In this document: one piece after another, positions 42,543 to 51,895 of the stretch | Layout of the letters: every line of letters starts with the position of its first letter | How positions within the stretch are numbered: position 1 is the stretch's first letter | NCBI GenBank assembly: GCA_041596215.1 | Contig: JBFHIZ010000005.1 | Location: 16,782 to 80,781 of the forward strand | Source: JBFHIZ01 sp041596215 | GTDB lineage: Bacteria; Bacillota; Clostridia; Lachnospirales; Lachnospiraceae | Direction of reading: 5' to 3' | Length of the DNA: 64,000 bases | Position numbers and translations under genes: made by a program | Notes under the pieces: model-generated | Databases searched by the model: none | Told to the model about the DNA's origin: nothing | The model's input: only the letters and a program-made list of their open reading frames with translations

Positions 42543-43934
42543 TTGAAAAAAAAGTTCTTATTGAAGTGGATTAAAAAGATGAGTAGGAGTGTACTGGTTT
42601 TCATAGGTATGCTTCTTTTTTTTGCAACGCAAGCGTATTATGTACAGGCAGAGGAGGGCGTGTTTTATCATAAACATACGGAGGCTTGTTATGAAACGGT
42701 TGAAGTACCATGCACGGAACATAATCATCGAACGGAGACAGTAAGTGAGATGGGCTATTGCCCTTTTTGTGATAAAACTACGTACATGTATGCATTTGTT
42801 AATGTGGAAACCTGTTCACATTTGGAGGAAACAATCATTGCATATACCTTGGGAGTGTGTCAGGAATGTGGTAACATTGTCTATGAAACGCCACATCAAG
42901 AATTTGCGCCTCATACAAAAGATGTAAAAAATTTGATTTGTGGAAAAACGGAAGAAACACCAATTGCGAAGGTTTCTTTTTTGCAAAGCACTACGGAACC
43001 AACAACAAATCCGGTAGCTCTTTCTGCAGATATTAAGGTATTAGATGATACGTTTGCTTTAAGTGAGGTACAGTGTTCTTTTGATGGAGGAAAATCATGG
43101 GAGTATAATACGAAGAAAACATTTTCAGAAAATGGGACTTATACAGTTATTTGTAAAGATCAATATGGGACATCTTTTCAGGAAACATTTACGATTTCTT
43201 GTATTGTAAAACCTGTACCAGTCGTAACAAATACGCAGGATATTATTCCAGAAAAGATGGAAGTAGTTGAACAACAAGAATTGTCAGAAACAACCTTAGA
43301 AGAAAGAGATAATAAAGAAACAAATATAACGAAAAATAAATCGATTTCATCGAAAAAGACTGTGAAAGATATCCCATTAAGAGAAATTCTAGTTCCTTCG
43401 TTTGTGCCAAAGGAAGAGGGAATTTCAAAGGAAGGAATACAGTGGAGTGCTTTTGCTAGACAAAAAAATATATATGAAAATAATTATCTGAGTTTGGAAA
43501 GTAATCATGTAATAATGGATACGATTGATAAAGAAATACAAACCGTTGATATGGAAACAAGAACAAATGAAGGCACGCAATCACAGGAGCCTCAAATTAT
43601 ATATCGACTTTCCCCTGGTTTTGTTTGGACAATCTATGCGTTTAGCGGGGGATTCTTATTGGTTGCAATTGTTGGATGTCTTTGGTATGCTTACCATAAT
43701 ATTGTAATACTTTATGAAGTAGAAGATAAAGAACGCTTCTTTCTTACAGTGCTTATTGGAACTGGGAAAAAAGAACGAAATGTATATCTTTCAGAAAAAA
43801 TAATGTCAAAAATAGAAACGAAAGATATTCTACTTACTTGTTTTTATTCGAATAAAAATAAAAATATGGTGGTGCATTCACCCTTTGAAAAATATCGAGT
43901 TAAGTGGGGAAAAGAGATGCAGATACATCTATGA
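42543..43934 (+). CDS. Cys/His-rich surface protein with C-terminal membrane helix, unknown function
   Basis: A 463-residue protein from TTG 42543 behind GGAAGGAG. It has a signal-like helix (about 15-37, ending before AEEG). Residues about 40-140 hold repeated Cys/His groups, including HKHTEACY, CTEHNH, CPFC, CSH, CQEC and CGK, which could form extracellular metal sites. A beta domain with CSFDGGKSWEY (about 160-225) follows, then a low-complexity region, one helix (about 358-385) and a cytoplasmic tail. I do not recognise the function. The phosphoesterase gene starts within about 25 bases of its end. Confidence 0.65.
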   Translation: MKKKFLLKWIKKMSRSVLVFIGMLLFFATQAYYVQAEEGVFYHKHTEACYETVEVPCTEHNHRTETVSEMGYCPFCDKTTYMYAFVNVETCSHLEETIIAYTLGVCQECGNIVYETPHQEFAPHTKDVKNLICGKTEETPIAKVSFLQSTTEPTTNPVALSADIKVLDDTFALSEVQCSFDGGKSWEYNTKKTFSENGTYTVICKDQYGTSFQETFTISCIVKPVPVVTNTQDIIPEKMEVVEQQELSETTLEERDNKETNITKNKSISSKKTVKDIPLREILVPSFVPKEEGISKEGIQWSAFARQKNIYENNYLSLESNHVIMDTIDKEIQTVDMETRTNEGTQSQEPQIIYRLSPGFVWTIYAFSGGFLLVAIVGCLWYAYHNIVILYEVEDKERFFLTVLIGTGKKERNVYLSEKIMSKIETKDILLTCFYSNKNKNMVVHSPFEKYRVKWGKEMQIHL

Positions 43935-43959
43935 TAAATATACGGAGATTACGCACGGT

Positions 43960-44820
43960 ATGAAAGGTAAGCATTTAAAAGAAAAAAAAGAATGGAATAA
44001 AAAGAAAAGAAAAACAAGAAAGATATGGAAACGAATCGTATTTGCCATTCTTTTGATTTTTATGTTTTTTGGACTTGATGTTCGTTTAAAAGTCGTAACC
44101 TATACGATAGAGGATGAACAAATTACAGGAAACATCCGTGTTGCATTTATTGCAGATCTGCACAGCTGTAATTATGGTAAGAAGCAAGAAAATTTGATGA
44201 AAGCTATTCTAGAAGAAACTCCGGATATTGTGCTTTTTGGCGGGGATATTTTTGATGAGGAAATATCACAGGATAAGGCTTGGGAGCTTATTGAAAATGT
44301 GGCTGCACGATATCCTTGCTATTTTGTGACAGGAAATCATGAGTGGCGAACGAAGGATGTAGTAAACATAAAAAATAAATTAAAAAATTATGGAGTCCAA
44401 GTATTAGAAGGAGATGGTTTCACTTATGAAAAAAATGGAGAAACCATTCAAATTTGTGGAGTAGATGACCCCAATGTGGGAGAAGAGAAATTTCTTTCAC
44501 AATTAGAAAAGGCGAATGAATTTGTTTCTGAGGATAAGACGACTATTTTGTTGACACATCGACCGGAATTGATAGAAACCTATTTAGAATATGGATTTGA
44601 TTATGTTCTAGCAGGGCATGCACATGGCGGACAATGGAGGATACCAGGTATTTTTAATGGTCTTTTTGTGCCGGCACAAGGGCTATTCCCTGAATATACA
44701 GGTGGAATATATGAGTTTCCAGAATCGAAAATGATAGTTTCGAGAGGCCTTGCAAGGGAATCATCTTTTGTTCCTAGATTTTATAATCGACCAGAGCTTG
44801 TTATCATTAATTTTCAATAG
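43960..44820 (+). CDS. Membrane-anchored metallophosphoesterase (YkuE-like)
   Basis: I start at ATG 43960, after GGAG; the frame is open upstream to 43885 inside the previous gene. The 286-residue product has a Lys/Arg-rich start, one helix (about 25-43) and a calcineurin-like phosphoesterase domain: IADLHSCNYG, LFGGDIFD, VTGNHEW, LTHRPELIE and LAGHAHGGQW, supplying all five metal-binding blocks. YkuE-like enzymes act on phospho-lipids or nucleotides at the outer face. The substrate is unknown. A strong terminator follows. Confidence 0.85.
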   Translation: MKGKHLKEKKEWNKKKRKTRKIWKRIVFAILLIFMFFGLDVRLKVVTYTIEDEQITGNIRVAFIADLHSCNYGKKQENLMKAILEETPDIVLFGGDIFDEEISQDKAWELIENVAARYPCYFVTGNHEWRTKDVVNIKNKLKNYGVQVLEGDGFTYEKNGETIQICGVDDPNVGEEKFLSQLEKANEFVSEDKTTILLTHRPELIETYLEYGFDYVLAGHAHGGQWRIPGIFNGLFVPAQGLFPEYTGGIYEFPESKMIVSRGLARESSFVPRFYNRPELVIINFQ

Positions 44821-44824
44821 AATT

Positions 44825-44853
44825 ACACTCTCTTTTAAAGGAGAGTGTTTTTT
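44825..44853 (+). terminator. Intrinsic terminator after the phosphoesterase gene
   Basis: ACACTCTC pairs exactly with GAGAGTGT, eight-base loop, then TTTTT. Confidence 0.85.
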
Positions 44854-44916
44854 CTTGTCTGGCTAGAAATAGGAGACAGAAGAAAACAAAATAAACTGGT
44901 ATTTATGGCTGAAATT

Positions 44917-44925
44917 TGCTATTAT
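44917..44925 (+). promoter_or_regulatory. Extended -10 promoter of the hisC-like operon
   Basis: TG (44917-44918), one base, TATTAT (44920-44925). The -35 region is weak. The start codon is 35 bases further on. Confidence 0.45.
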
Positions 44926-44960
44926 TAAGAGAGTTTACATTTGAGTGTAAAGGGGAAAAA

Positions 44961-46022
44961 ATGAGCTACGAAGATAAAATTAGAAAAGTTCAACCATATG
45001 TACCTGGTGAACAGCCAAGAGAAAAAAATATGATCAAATTAAATACCAATGAATGTCCCTACCCACCTGCGCCAGGTATAAAAAATATCCTTGCAAATAT
45101 TTCATATGAAAATATGCGGTTATATCCCAATCCAGAGGTGAAGCCTTTGACAAAGGCAATAGCAGATTACTATGCACTAAAAGAAGAGCAGGTCTTTGTT
45201 GGAGTTGGTTCTGATGACGTTCTTGCTACGGCTTTTTTGACATTTTTCAATGGAGAAAAACCAATTCTATTTCCAGACATTACTTACGGATTTTATGATG
45301 TATGGGCAAAGGTATATCGTATTCCATTTGCAATGCAACCACTTAATGATCAATTCGAAATGAAAAAAGAAGATTATATAAAGCCAAATGGAGGGATCGT
45401 GCTTGCAAATCCCAATGCTCCAACAGGGGTAGCTGTAGATCTTGCATTTATTGAAGAAATTATAAAAGCCAATGCAGATGTTGTAGTAATTGTAGATGAA
45501 GCTTATGTGGATTTCGGAACGGAATCGGCAGTACGATTAATTGACAAATATGATAACTTGTGTGTGGTACAGACCTTTTCAAAATCAAGAGCACTAGCTG
45601 GATGCCGTGTAGGATATGCGATGGGGAATGCTAGATTAATATCTTATTTAAATCAGGTGAAATTTTCTATCAATTCCTATACTATTAATATGCCGACACT
45701 TGCGATTGCACCAGAGGCAGTTCGTGATGATAAATATTTTAAGGAAATAACGGGAAAGATTATTAATACGAGAGAACGTATGAAAGCAGAACTTAAGAAA
45801 TTGGGATTTTCTTTTCCAGATTCATATGCTAATTTTTTGTTTGTAACACATGAAAAAGTTCCTGCAAAAGTGATTTTTCAAAAACTAATGGATGAAAAAA
45901 TATATGTTAGATATTTTAATAAGAAAAGATTAGCAAATCATTTACGAATAAGTGTGGGTACGGATCAAGAAATTGATCGTTTGCTGGAAGTACTAAAACA
46001 AATTTTAAAAAAAGAAAAATAA
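44961..46022 (+). CDS. HisC-like histidinol-phosphate aminotransferase
   Basis: ATG 44961 follows AAAGGGG. The 353-residue PLP aminotransferase has LNTNECPYPPAPG, VFVGVGSDDVL, ANPNAPTGVAV, VIVDEAYVDFG and the PLP Lys in TFSKSRALAGCRVGYAMG, ending LRISVGTDQEIDRLLEVL. This is the HisC pattern, but no other histidine genes are near, so it could serve another imidazole- or aromatic-type amino acid. It heads an operon that runs to nadE. Confidence 0.85.
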   Translation: MSYEDKIRKVQPYVPGEQPREKNMIKLNTNECPYPPAPGIKNILANISYENMRLYPNPEVKPLTKAIADYYALKEEQVFVGVGSDDVLATAFLTFFNGEKPILFPDITYGFYDVWAKVYRIPFAMQPLNDQFEMKKEDYIKPNGGIVLANPNAPTGVAVDLAFIEEIIKANADVVVIVDEAYVDFGTESAVRLIDKYDNLCVVQTFSKSRALAGCRVGYAMGNARLISYLNQVKFSINSYTINMPTLAIAPEAVRDDKYFKEITGKIINTRERMKAELKKLGFSFPDSYANFLFVTHEKVPAKVIFQKLMDEKIYVRYFNKKRLANHLRISVGTDQEIDRLLEVLKQILKKEK

Positions 46023-46041
46023 AGAGAAATGGAGAAAAATA

Positions 46042-46902
46042 TTGAAATTAATAAAACAAATATGTAAAGGTGCGGTAATGGGTGTGGCCAATGTAATTCC
46101 AGGAGTGAGTGGTGGAACTATGGCTGTAGTTATGGGAATTTATGACAAATTGATTCACAGTGTGACACATATTCGAAAAGAATTTAAAGAGAGCATGAAA
46201 TTTTTACTTCCTATTTTCTTGGGATTAGTAATTGGAATTGTAGGATTATCTTATCTTATTACTTTTTTATTTGAAAATTTACCGGTGCAGACTAATTTTT
46301 TGTTTATTGGATTAATTATTGGTGGACTTCCTATGATATTAGGTAAATTAAAGGAAACAAATAAAAAGGTCAGTTTTGGAAATGTTATTGTAGGTATTTT
46401 GTTTTTTGTTTTTGTTGTTTTTTTGGCATTTATACATCCCGAAGAAACCACGGGAGTAGAATTTGTTTTTAGTTTTACAAATATTTTTAAACTATTTGTG
46501 GTAGGCGTTGTAGCAAGTGCAACTATGGTTATTCCTGGTGTGAGTGGCTCCATGGTTATGATTCTTATGGGATATTACTATACAATTATTGCAGCAATTA
46601 AAGACTTTATCGAAGCACTTCGTATATTTGATATAACAGAAATGATCACAGGAGTGAAATTTCTTATTCCTCTTGCACTTGGTATTGTAATAGGAATGGT
46701 ATTGATTGCAAAAATAATTGAAGCGATTTTTATCAAAGCACCAAATTATGCGTATTGTGCAATTCTAGGTTTGATTTTTGCTTCTCCCGTTGCCATTATT
46801 GTTATGTCAGATATCCCAAGATATACCATTGCGGATTCGTTTACGGGAATTCTTGCAGCGGTACTTGGCTGTTTTATTGCTTTAAAATTAGGGAAAGAAT
46901 AG
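46042..46902 (+). CDS. DUF368 membrane protein, PopT-type polyprenyl-phosphate transporter
   Basis: A 286-residue protein of about eight to nine helices, from TTG 46042 behind GGAG. Two inverted copies of a re-entrant motif are visible, GVANVIPGVSGGTMAVVMGIY and MVIPGVSGSMVMILMGYYY, the hallmark of DUF368. Members of this family (PopT) have been shown to return undecaprenyl phosphate across the membrane for reuse in wall synthesis. That fits the heavy load of polyprenyl-linked synthesis in this region, though the neighbours in this operon are metabolic. Confidence 0.85.
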   Translation: MKLIKQICKGAVMGVANVIPGVSGGTMAVVMGIYDKLIHSVTHIRKEFKESMKFLLPIFLGLVIGIVGLSYLITFLFENLPVQTNFLFIGLIIGGLPMILGKLKETNKKVSFGNVIVGILFFVFVVFLAFIHPEETTGVEFVFSFTNIFKLFVVGVVASATMVIPGVSGSMVMILMGYYYTIIAAIKDFIEALRIFDITEMITGVKFLIPLALGIVIGMVLIAKIIEAIFIKAPNYAYCAILGLIFASPVAIIVMSDIPRYTIADSFTGILAAVLGCFIALKLGKE

Positions 46903-46916
46903 AAAGAGAAAAATAC

Positions 46917-47705
46917 ATGAAAGCATATAATGAATTTGCAAAGGTATATGATGAATTAATGGATGAAATACCATACGATAAATGGTTTGATTTTTTACGA
47001 AAAAAACTAGCTGCATATGGCGTGAACAGTGGATTGCTTCTTGATTTGGGATGTGGAACTGGAACCATGACAGAAAAATTTGCCAAAGAAGGATTTGATA
47101 TGATTGGAATCGATTCTTCAATGGAAATGTTAAATCAAGCATTTGAAAAGAAAATGGAATCGGAGTGCAACATTTTATATCTATGCCAGGATATGAGAGA
47201 GTTTGAACTATATGGAACGGTAAAAGCAATCTATAGTGTTTGTGATGTCGTAAATTATATCGTTGATAAAAAAGATATGGTAAGAGTATTTCAGTTAGTA
47301 AATAATTACTTGGATCCGAATGGTGTTTTTATTTTTGATTTTAATACAATCTATAAATATCAAACTATTATTGGTAATACAGTGATTGCAGAAAATAGAG
47401 AGGACTGTAGTTTTATTTGGGAAAATACATTTGATGAGATAGAAAACATAAATGAATATGTACTCTCACTTTTTGTGAAAGAAGGAGAGCATTATCGAAA
47501 ATATATTGAGGAACATAAACAAAAAGGATACACAATAAAAGAAATCAAAGATTGCCTAGAAGAAGCAGGCATGGAGTTTCTAGAGGCAATGGATGCAGAT
47601 ACTTTTGCAGAACCAACAGAAATAAGCGAACGAATTTATTGTATTGCAAAAGAAAAAGCGGTGAAAGGAAAAGTAAGGGAAATTTTCCCTGAAAAGAAAA
47701 TATAA
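46917..47705 (+). CDS. Class I SAM-dependent methyltransferase
   Basis: ATG 46917, 14 bases after the DUF368 gene, gives 262 residues; the frame is open upstream but overlaps that gene. The SAM site LLDLGCGTGTMTEKFAKEG and the acidic GIDSSMEML are clear, followed by SVCDVVNYIV and FIFDFNT. The substrate is not known. The gene touches hslO at its stop (one-base overlap), an arrangement seen in other clostridia. Confidence 0.85.
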   Translation: MKAYNEFAKVYDELMDEIPYDKWFDFLRKKLAAYGVNSGLLLDLGCGTGTMTEKFAKEGFDMIGIDSSMEMLNQAFEKKMESECNILYLCQDMREFELYGTVKAIYSVCDVVNYIVDKKDMVRVFQLVNNYLDPNGVFIFDFNTIYKYQTIIGNTVIAENREDCSFIWENTFDEIENINEYVLSLFVKEGEHYRKYIEEHKQKGYTIKEIKDCLEEAGMEFLEAMDADTFAEPTEISERIYCIAKEKAVKGKVREIFPEKKI

Positions 47706-48586
47706 TGAATGATTATTTAATACGAGCAACATCGAAAAACAAACAAATCCGAGCATTTGCTTGTACGACAAAAGAAACGGTGGAAGTTTCTAGAGAAGCA
47801 CATAATACTTCCCCAGTTATGACAGCGGCATTAGGTCGTTTGTTAAGTGCAGGATTAATGATGGGAGCAATGCTAAAGGGTGAAAATGATATTTTAACCT
47901 TACGAGTAGAAGGAAATGGACCGGCAAAGGGAATGTTAGTTACTGCAAATTCTAAGGGAAATGTAAAAGGATATGCAATGGAGCCACAAATTATCTTGCC
48001 GCCAAATGAAGACGGGAAATTAGATGTAGGTGGAGCGATAGGAAGTGGGAATTTGCAAGTGATAAAGGATATGGGGTTAAAAGAGCCATATACTGGAAAA
48101 ACCGAGTTAATTTCAGGAGAAATTGCAGAAGACCTTACCTACTATTTTGCAAATTCAGAGCAAGTACCTTCGGCTGTGGGATTAGGAGTATTAATGAATC
48201 GTGAGAATACGGTGAAACAAGCTGGTGGATTTATTGTTCAATTAATGCCACATGCAGAAGAAGAAACCATTCAAATATTAGAAAATAATATTTTGAAAAT
48301 TCAATCGGTTACGCAAATGTTGGATGCGGGAAAAACACCAGAAGAAATATTAGAAATGGTATTAGGTGAATTAGGATTGGATGTATTAGATAAATCAGAA
48401 GTTTCCTATCAGTGTGACTGTTCAAAAAAACGTGTTGAAAAAGCATTGATTAGTGTTGGAGAAAAAGATTTACAAGAAATGATTGCCGATGGAAAAGAAA
48501 TTGAAGTAAATTGTCATTTTTGCAATAAAAACTATATGTTTTCGATAGAAGAATTAAAAGAAATGGTTCAAAAGGCGAAAAAATAG
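47705..48586 (+). CDS. hslO: Redox-regulated chaperone Hsp33
   Basis: A 293-residue protein matching Hsp33 in length and layout. RALLSAGL-type core (ALGRLLSAGLMMGAMLKG), GNVKGYAMEP, GGFIVQLMPHAE and the C-terminal zinc redox switch YQCDCSKKRVEKAL...CHFCNKNY, with the Cys-x-Cys and Cys-x-x-Cys pairs intact. It holds unfolded proteins under oxidative stress when the zinc is lost. The start codon overlaps the methyltransferase stop. Confidence 0.95.
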   Translation: MNDYLIRATSKNKQIRAFACTTKETVEVSREAHNTSPVMTAALGRLLSAGLMMGAMLKGENDILTLRVEGNGPAKGMLVTANSKGNVKGYAMEPQIILPPNEDGKLDVGGAIGSGNLQVIKDMGLKEPYTGKTELISGEIAEDLTYYFANSEQVPSAVGLGVLMNRENTVKQAGGFIVQLMPHAEEETIQILENNILKIQSVTQMLDAGKTPEEILEMVLGELGLDVLDKSEVSYQCDCSKKRVEKALISVGEKDLQEMIADGKEIEVNCHFCNKNYMFSIEELKEMVQKAKK

Positions 48587-48614
48587 GTAAAACAAAGATA
48601 CAGGAGGAATCAAA

Positions 48615-50516
48615 ATGAAAGACGGGTTTATTAAAGCTGCTGCAATCACACCAAAGATTCTCGTTGCGAATCCAAAAGCAAATGCAGAACAAATATGTGA
48701 ACAGATAGATAAAGCAAATAATGGAGGTGCAAAAATTCTTGTGTTTCCAGAATTATGTCTGACAGGATATACTTGTAATGATTTGTTTTACCAGGAGGAG
48801 TTATTAAATGCATCAATGGAAGCGTTAACATTCATTGAAAAGCATTCGCAAGGTAAAGATTCCTTAGTATTTGTAGGGATGCCTTTAGAAGTGGAAAGTA
48901 AAATTTATAATGTGGCAGCAGTGATCCAAAATGGAGAAGTGTTAGCATTTATACCAAAAACGCATCTTCCCAATTATAATGAATTTTACGAAATGCGTCA
49001 ATTTACACCAGGGAATCCAGAAGTAATTTATATTTCCTATCAAAAACGAAGAATTCCTTTTGGGACCCATATTATTTTTGAATCGGAAAATCCGAAAGGA
49101 TTTCGATTGGCTTGTGAGATATGTGAAGATGTATGGGCACCATTTACGCCTTCTACTTCGCATGCAATGGCAGGTGCAAATATGATTGTGAATTTATCGG
49201 CATCGAATGCACTCGTTACAAAAGATGCATACCGAAAAAATTTAATTTCTGCAACTTCTGCAAGATTAATTGCAGGGTATATTTATGCTTGCGCTGGAGA
49301 AGGGGAATCTACACAAGATCTTGTTTTTAGTGCACATAATATCATTGCAGAAAATGGGAGTATTCTTGCAGAAGCAAAGCGTTTTCAAAATGAAATGATT
49401 TTTGCAGATATAGATATTCAAAGAATACGTGCAGAAAGAAGAAAAATGAATACATTTTCTTCTACAGAAGAGAATACTTATAAAAAAATTAAGATTGCCT
49501 TTCTAGAAGAAGAAACGAAATTGGAAAGATACTTTGACCCACAACCATTTGTACCCAATGATAAGTCAAAACGAGAGAAACGTTGTGAAGATATTTTACA
49601 AATTCAAGCAATGGGTCTTAAAAAAAGATATGAACATACAAATTGCAAGCGGGCGATAATTGGTATTTCAGGTGGGTTGGATTCAACACTTGCCTTATTA
49701 GTAGTAGTACGTGCATTTGATATGCTAAATATAGCACGAAAAAATATAGAGGCCATTACTATGCCTTGTTTTGGAACAACAAATCGAACATATGAAAATT
49801 CCTGTAAATTGGCAGACATGTTAGGTGCCACACTTACAGAAATTGATATTAAGGAATCGGTATCAAAACATTTTGAGGATATTGGACAGAATGAAACACT
49901 AAGAGATGTTACCTTTGAGAATGGACAAGCACGGGAAAGAACACAAGTATTAATGGATTTGGCAAATCGCTTAGGTGGTTTAGTAATTGGCACATCAGAT
50001 CTTTCAGAGTTAGCACTAGGGTGGGCGACCTATAACGGAGATCATATGTCTATGTACGCAGTAAATGTTGGCGTACCAAAAACGTTAGTAAGACATTTGG
50101 TACAGTATTGTGCAGACACGGCAGAAACGAAAGCGTTAGAATCTGTATTAGTTGATGTACTTGAAACCCCAGTAAGTCCTGAATTGTTACCGCCGATTAA
50201 TGGTACCATTTCACAGGAAACAGAAAGTTTAGTTGGTCCATATGAATTGCATGATTTCTTTCTATATTATATTCTGCGTTTTGGATTTTCTCCTGGAAAA
50301 ATATACCGAATTGCTCGTATTTCTTTTCGGGAAGTATATTCGGAAAAAGAAATTAAAAAATGGCTTACCATTTTCTTCAAGCGCTTTTTTGCACAACAGT
50401 TTAAACGATCCTGTCTTCCAGATGGACCAAAAGTTGGTAGTGTAGCGTTATCTCCAAGGGGAGATTTACGTATGCCGTCCGATGCAAATGCAAATATTTG
50501 GCTAGAAAAAATATAA
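48615..50516 (+). CDS. nadE: Glutamine-dependent NAD+ synthetase
   Basis: A 633-residue two-domain enzyme. The N-terminal nitrilase-like domain (1-300) releases ammonia from glutamine: FPELCLTGYTCND with the Glu, FIPKTHLPNYNEF with the Lys, and LACEICEDVWAPF with the Cys. The C-terminal synthetase has the P-loop GISGGLDSTLALLV and GTSDLSELALGWATYNGDHM. It makes NAD+ from deamido-NAD+ and ATP. It begins 28 bases after hslO. Confidence 0.97.
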   Translation: MKDGFIKAAAITPKILVANPKANAEQICEQIDKANNGGAKILVFPELCLTGYTCNDLFYQEELLNASMEALTFIEKHSQGKDSLVFVGMPLEVESKIYNVAAVIQNGEVLAFIPKTHLPNYNEFYEMRQFTPGNPEVIYISYQKRRIPFGTHIIFESENPKGFRLACEICEDVWAPFTPSTSHAMAGANMIVNLSASNALVTKDAYRKNLISATSARLIAGYIYACAGEGESTQDLVFSAHNIIAENGSILAEAKRFQNEMIFADIDIQRIRAERRKMNTFSSTEENTYKKIKIAFLEEETKLERYFDPQPFVPNDKSKREKRCEDILQIQAMGLKKRYEHTNCKRAIIGISGGLDSTLALLVVVRAFDMLNIARKNIEAITMPCFGTTNRTYENSCKLADMLGATLTEIDIKESVSKHFEDIGQNETLRDVTFENGQARERTQVLMDLANRLGGLVIGTSDLSELALGWATYNGDHMSMYAVNVGVPKTLVRHLVQYCADTAETKALESVLVDVLETPVSPELLPPINGTISQETESLVGPYELHDFFLYYILRFGFSPGKIYRIARISFREVYSEKEIKKWLTIFFKRFFAQQFKRSCLPDGPKVGSVALSPRGDLRMPSDANANIWLEKI

Positions 50517-50578
50517 AGCAATAAATTTATGAAATATAACCGTATCTTATATAGAGGAACGGTTTGAAAGGAGAATCC

Positions 50579-51106
50579 GTGACTGATCAGGAATTTGAAA
50601 ATTGTGTTAAAAAAATTATAGAAAACGATAAAGAAGGCTTAAAAGAAATATATGAAAATTATCGTGTATATATATATTCTTGTATTTGGAATGTTGTTCA
50701 GAGCAAAGAAAATGCGGAGGATCTTACAGCTGATTTTTTTATTAAGTTTTGGGAGCAAGCTCCCATATATAAATTTGGAGGGAAACACCGAGCATGGATT
50801 GCGACCATTGCTAGAAATATGGCAATTGATTTTACAAGAAAAAATAAAAAAATAATTTTGACCGAGGATATAAAAGAAGCAACTTTGGAAAAAAATCTTC
50901 AACCAGAAGAAATGGTGATAGGAACCATGCAAATAGAGGATGCATTGAATGCACTGAACGAAAAAGAACGAGATATTGTACATTTAAAAATAATTGGAGA
51001 ACTAACTTTTAAAGAAATCGCACAGGTTCTTCATCTCCCAATGGGGACGATTACTTGGAGATATCAAAATGCAATAAAGAAATTAAGGAGATGCGGATAT
51101 GAGTAA
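50579..51106 (+). CDS. RNA polymerase sigma factor, ECF-like
   Basis: Starts at GTG 50579, six bases after AAGGAG, giving 175 residues. Region 2 (YRVYIYSCIWNVVQSKENAEDL, FFIKFWEQAP, WIATIARNMAIDFTR) and region 4 (LNEKERDIVHLKIIGELTFK, EIAQVLHLPMGTITWRYQNA) are both present and spaced as in ECF sigma factors. The next gene overlaps by 8 bases and is the presumed anti-sigma factor. An imperfect six-pair hairpin (50538-50564) precedes the ribosome site. Confidence 0.92.
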   Translation: MTDQEFENCVKKIIENDKEGLKEIYENYRVYIYSCIWNVVQSKENAEDLTADFFIKFWEQAPIYKFGGKHRAWIATIARNMAIDFTRKNKKIILTEDIKEATLEKNLQPEEMVIGTMQIEDALNALNEKERDIVHLKIIGELTFKEIAQVLHLPMGTITWRYQNAIKKLRRCGYE

Positions 51107-51806
51107 AAAGTTTGATAAAGAATATCTTACGTTTTTACGTGATTCCACTCCAGATGTTTGGGATAATATAGAAAACAATCTGAGCGAGAATCCAAAACGC
51201 GAAATGCCGAAAAAGAAAAAACAAAGCATTTTTAAAAAAATTACATATTTTGCACTCCCAATTGCAGCTACGCTTGTAATCGCAATACTACTTCCGTTTT
51301 GGTTAGACTTATCACAAAGAGAAAAAGACGAAGTGAAAAGTGTGTTTGACGAAGCGGAAATGACGGAAGAGACAATAAATGAATCTGGAGAAGTTTCCGA
51401 AAAGGATGAAGTTCGAGAAACAATGGATAATGTTGATGAGGAATACGTGGCTGATCAGGACATTTATGAGGGATATGGGTTGATAGGAGAATCTGCAAAA
51501 GATGCTTTATATACCGAATGTGTTCCGGAAGAAGAAATAAGTAATGTTATGGTTCAATTTGAGTGTACGATTCGGATTCTTTCAAAGAAGGATAATAGCA
51601 AGGTGGACAATGCGATTGAAAATCCAATTGATTCAGAAATATATTTGGTAACGATTATTTGGAATGCGGAAGGGTTGTTATCTGAAGGGAGCAATGTGCT
51701 TCTTTTTGTAGATGCAACAAAATTTGTTTTGCATGAGATGGAAGAATATCATGTGATAATGGAAGCAGATGAGGATGGATATCTTTTATGTGATGTATTA
51801 GAATAA
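51099..51806 (+). CDS. Probable membrane anti-sigma factor
   Basis: A 235-residue protein with a cytoplasmic N-terminus of about 48 residues (MSKKFDKEYLTFLRDSTPDV, then a Trp), one helix (about 50-68) and an external acidic domain of about 160 residues. The N-terminal half is the right size to hold a sigma factor, and overlap with the sigma gene supports the pairing. No zinc-type anti-sigma motif (HxxxCxxC) is seen. The external part may sense envelope stress, but its family is not recognised. Confidence 0.7.
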   Translation: MSKKFDKEYLTFLRDSTPDVWDNIENNLSENPKREMPKKKKQSIFKKITYFALPIAATLVIAILLPFWLDLSQREKDEVKSVFDEAEMTEETINESGEVSEKDEVRETMDNVDEEYVADQDIYEGYGLIGESAKDALYTECVPEEEISNVMVQFECTIRILSKKDNSKVDNAIENPIDSEIYLVTIIWNAEGLLSEGSNVLLFVDATKFVLHEMEEYHVIMEADEDGYLLCDVLE

Positions 51807-51848
51807 TAAGAAAGTGAAAAATAACGTATTAGGAGATGAAATCGTTGC

Positions 51849-51895
51849 AAAAGAAAAGAAAGTTGGTAAATGAGTTACCAACTTTCTTTTCTTTT
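51849..51895. terminator. Bidirectional terminator between convergent operons
   Basis: A perfect 21-pair stem (51849-51869 with 51875-51895) and a five-base loop. A-rich and T-rich flanks give T-runs on both strands. It serves the sigma/anti-sigma operon and the convergent regulator, whose stop codon (51894-51896) lies in the stem. Confidence 0.85.
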
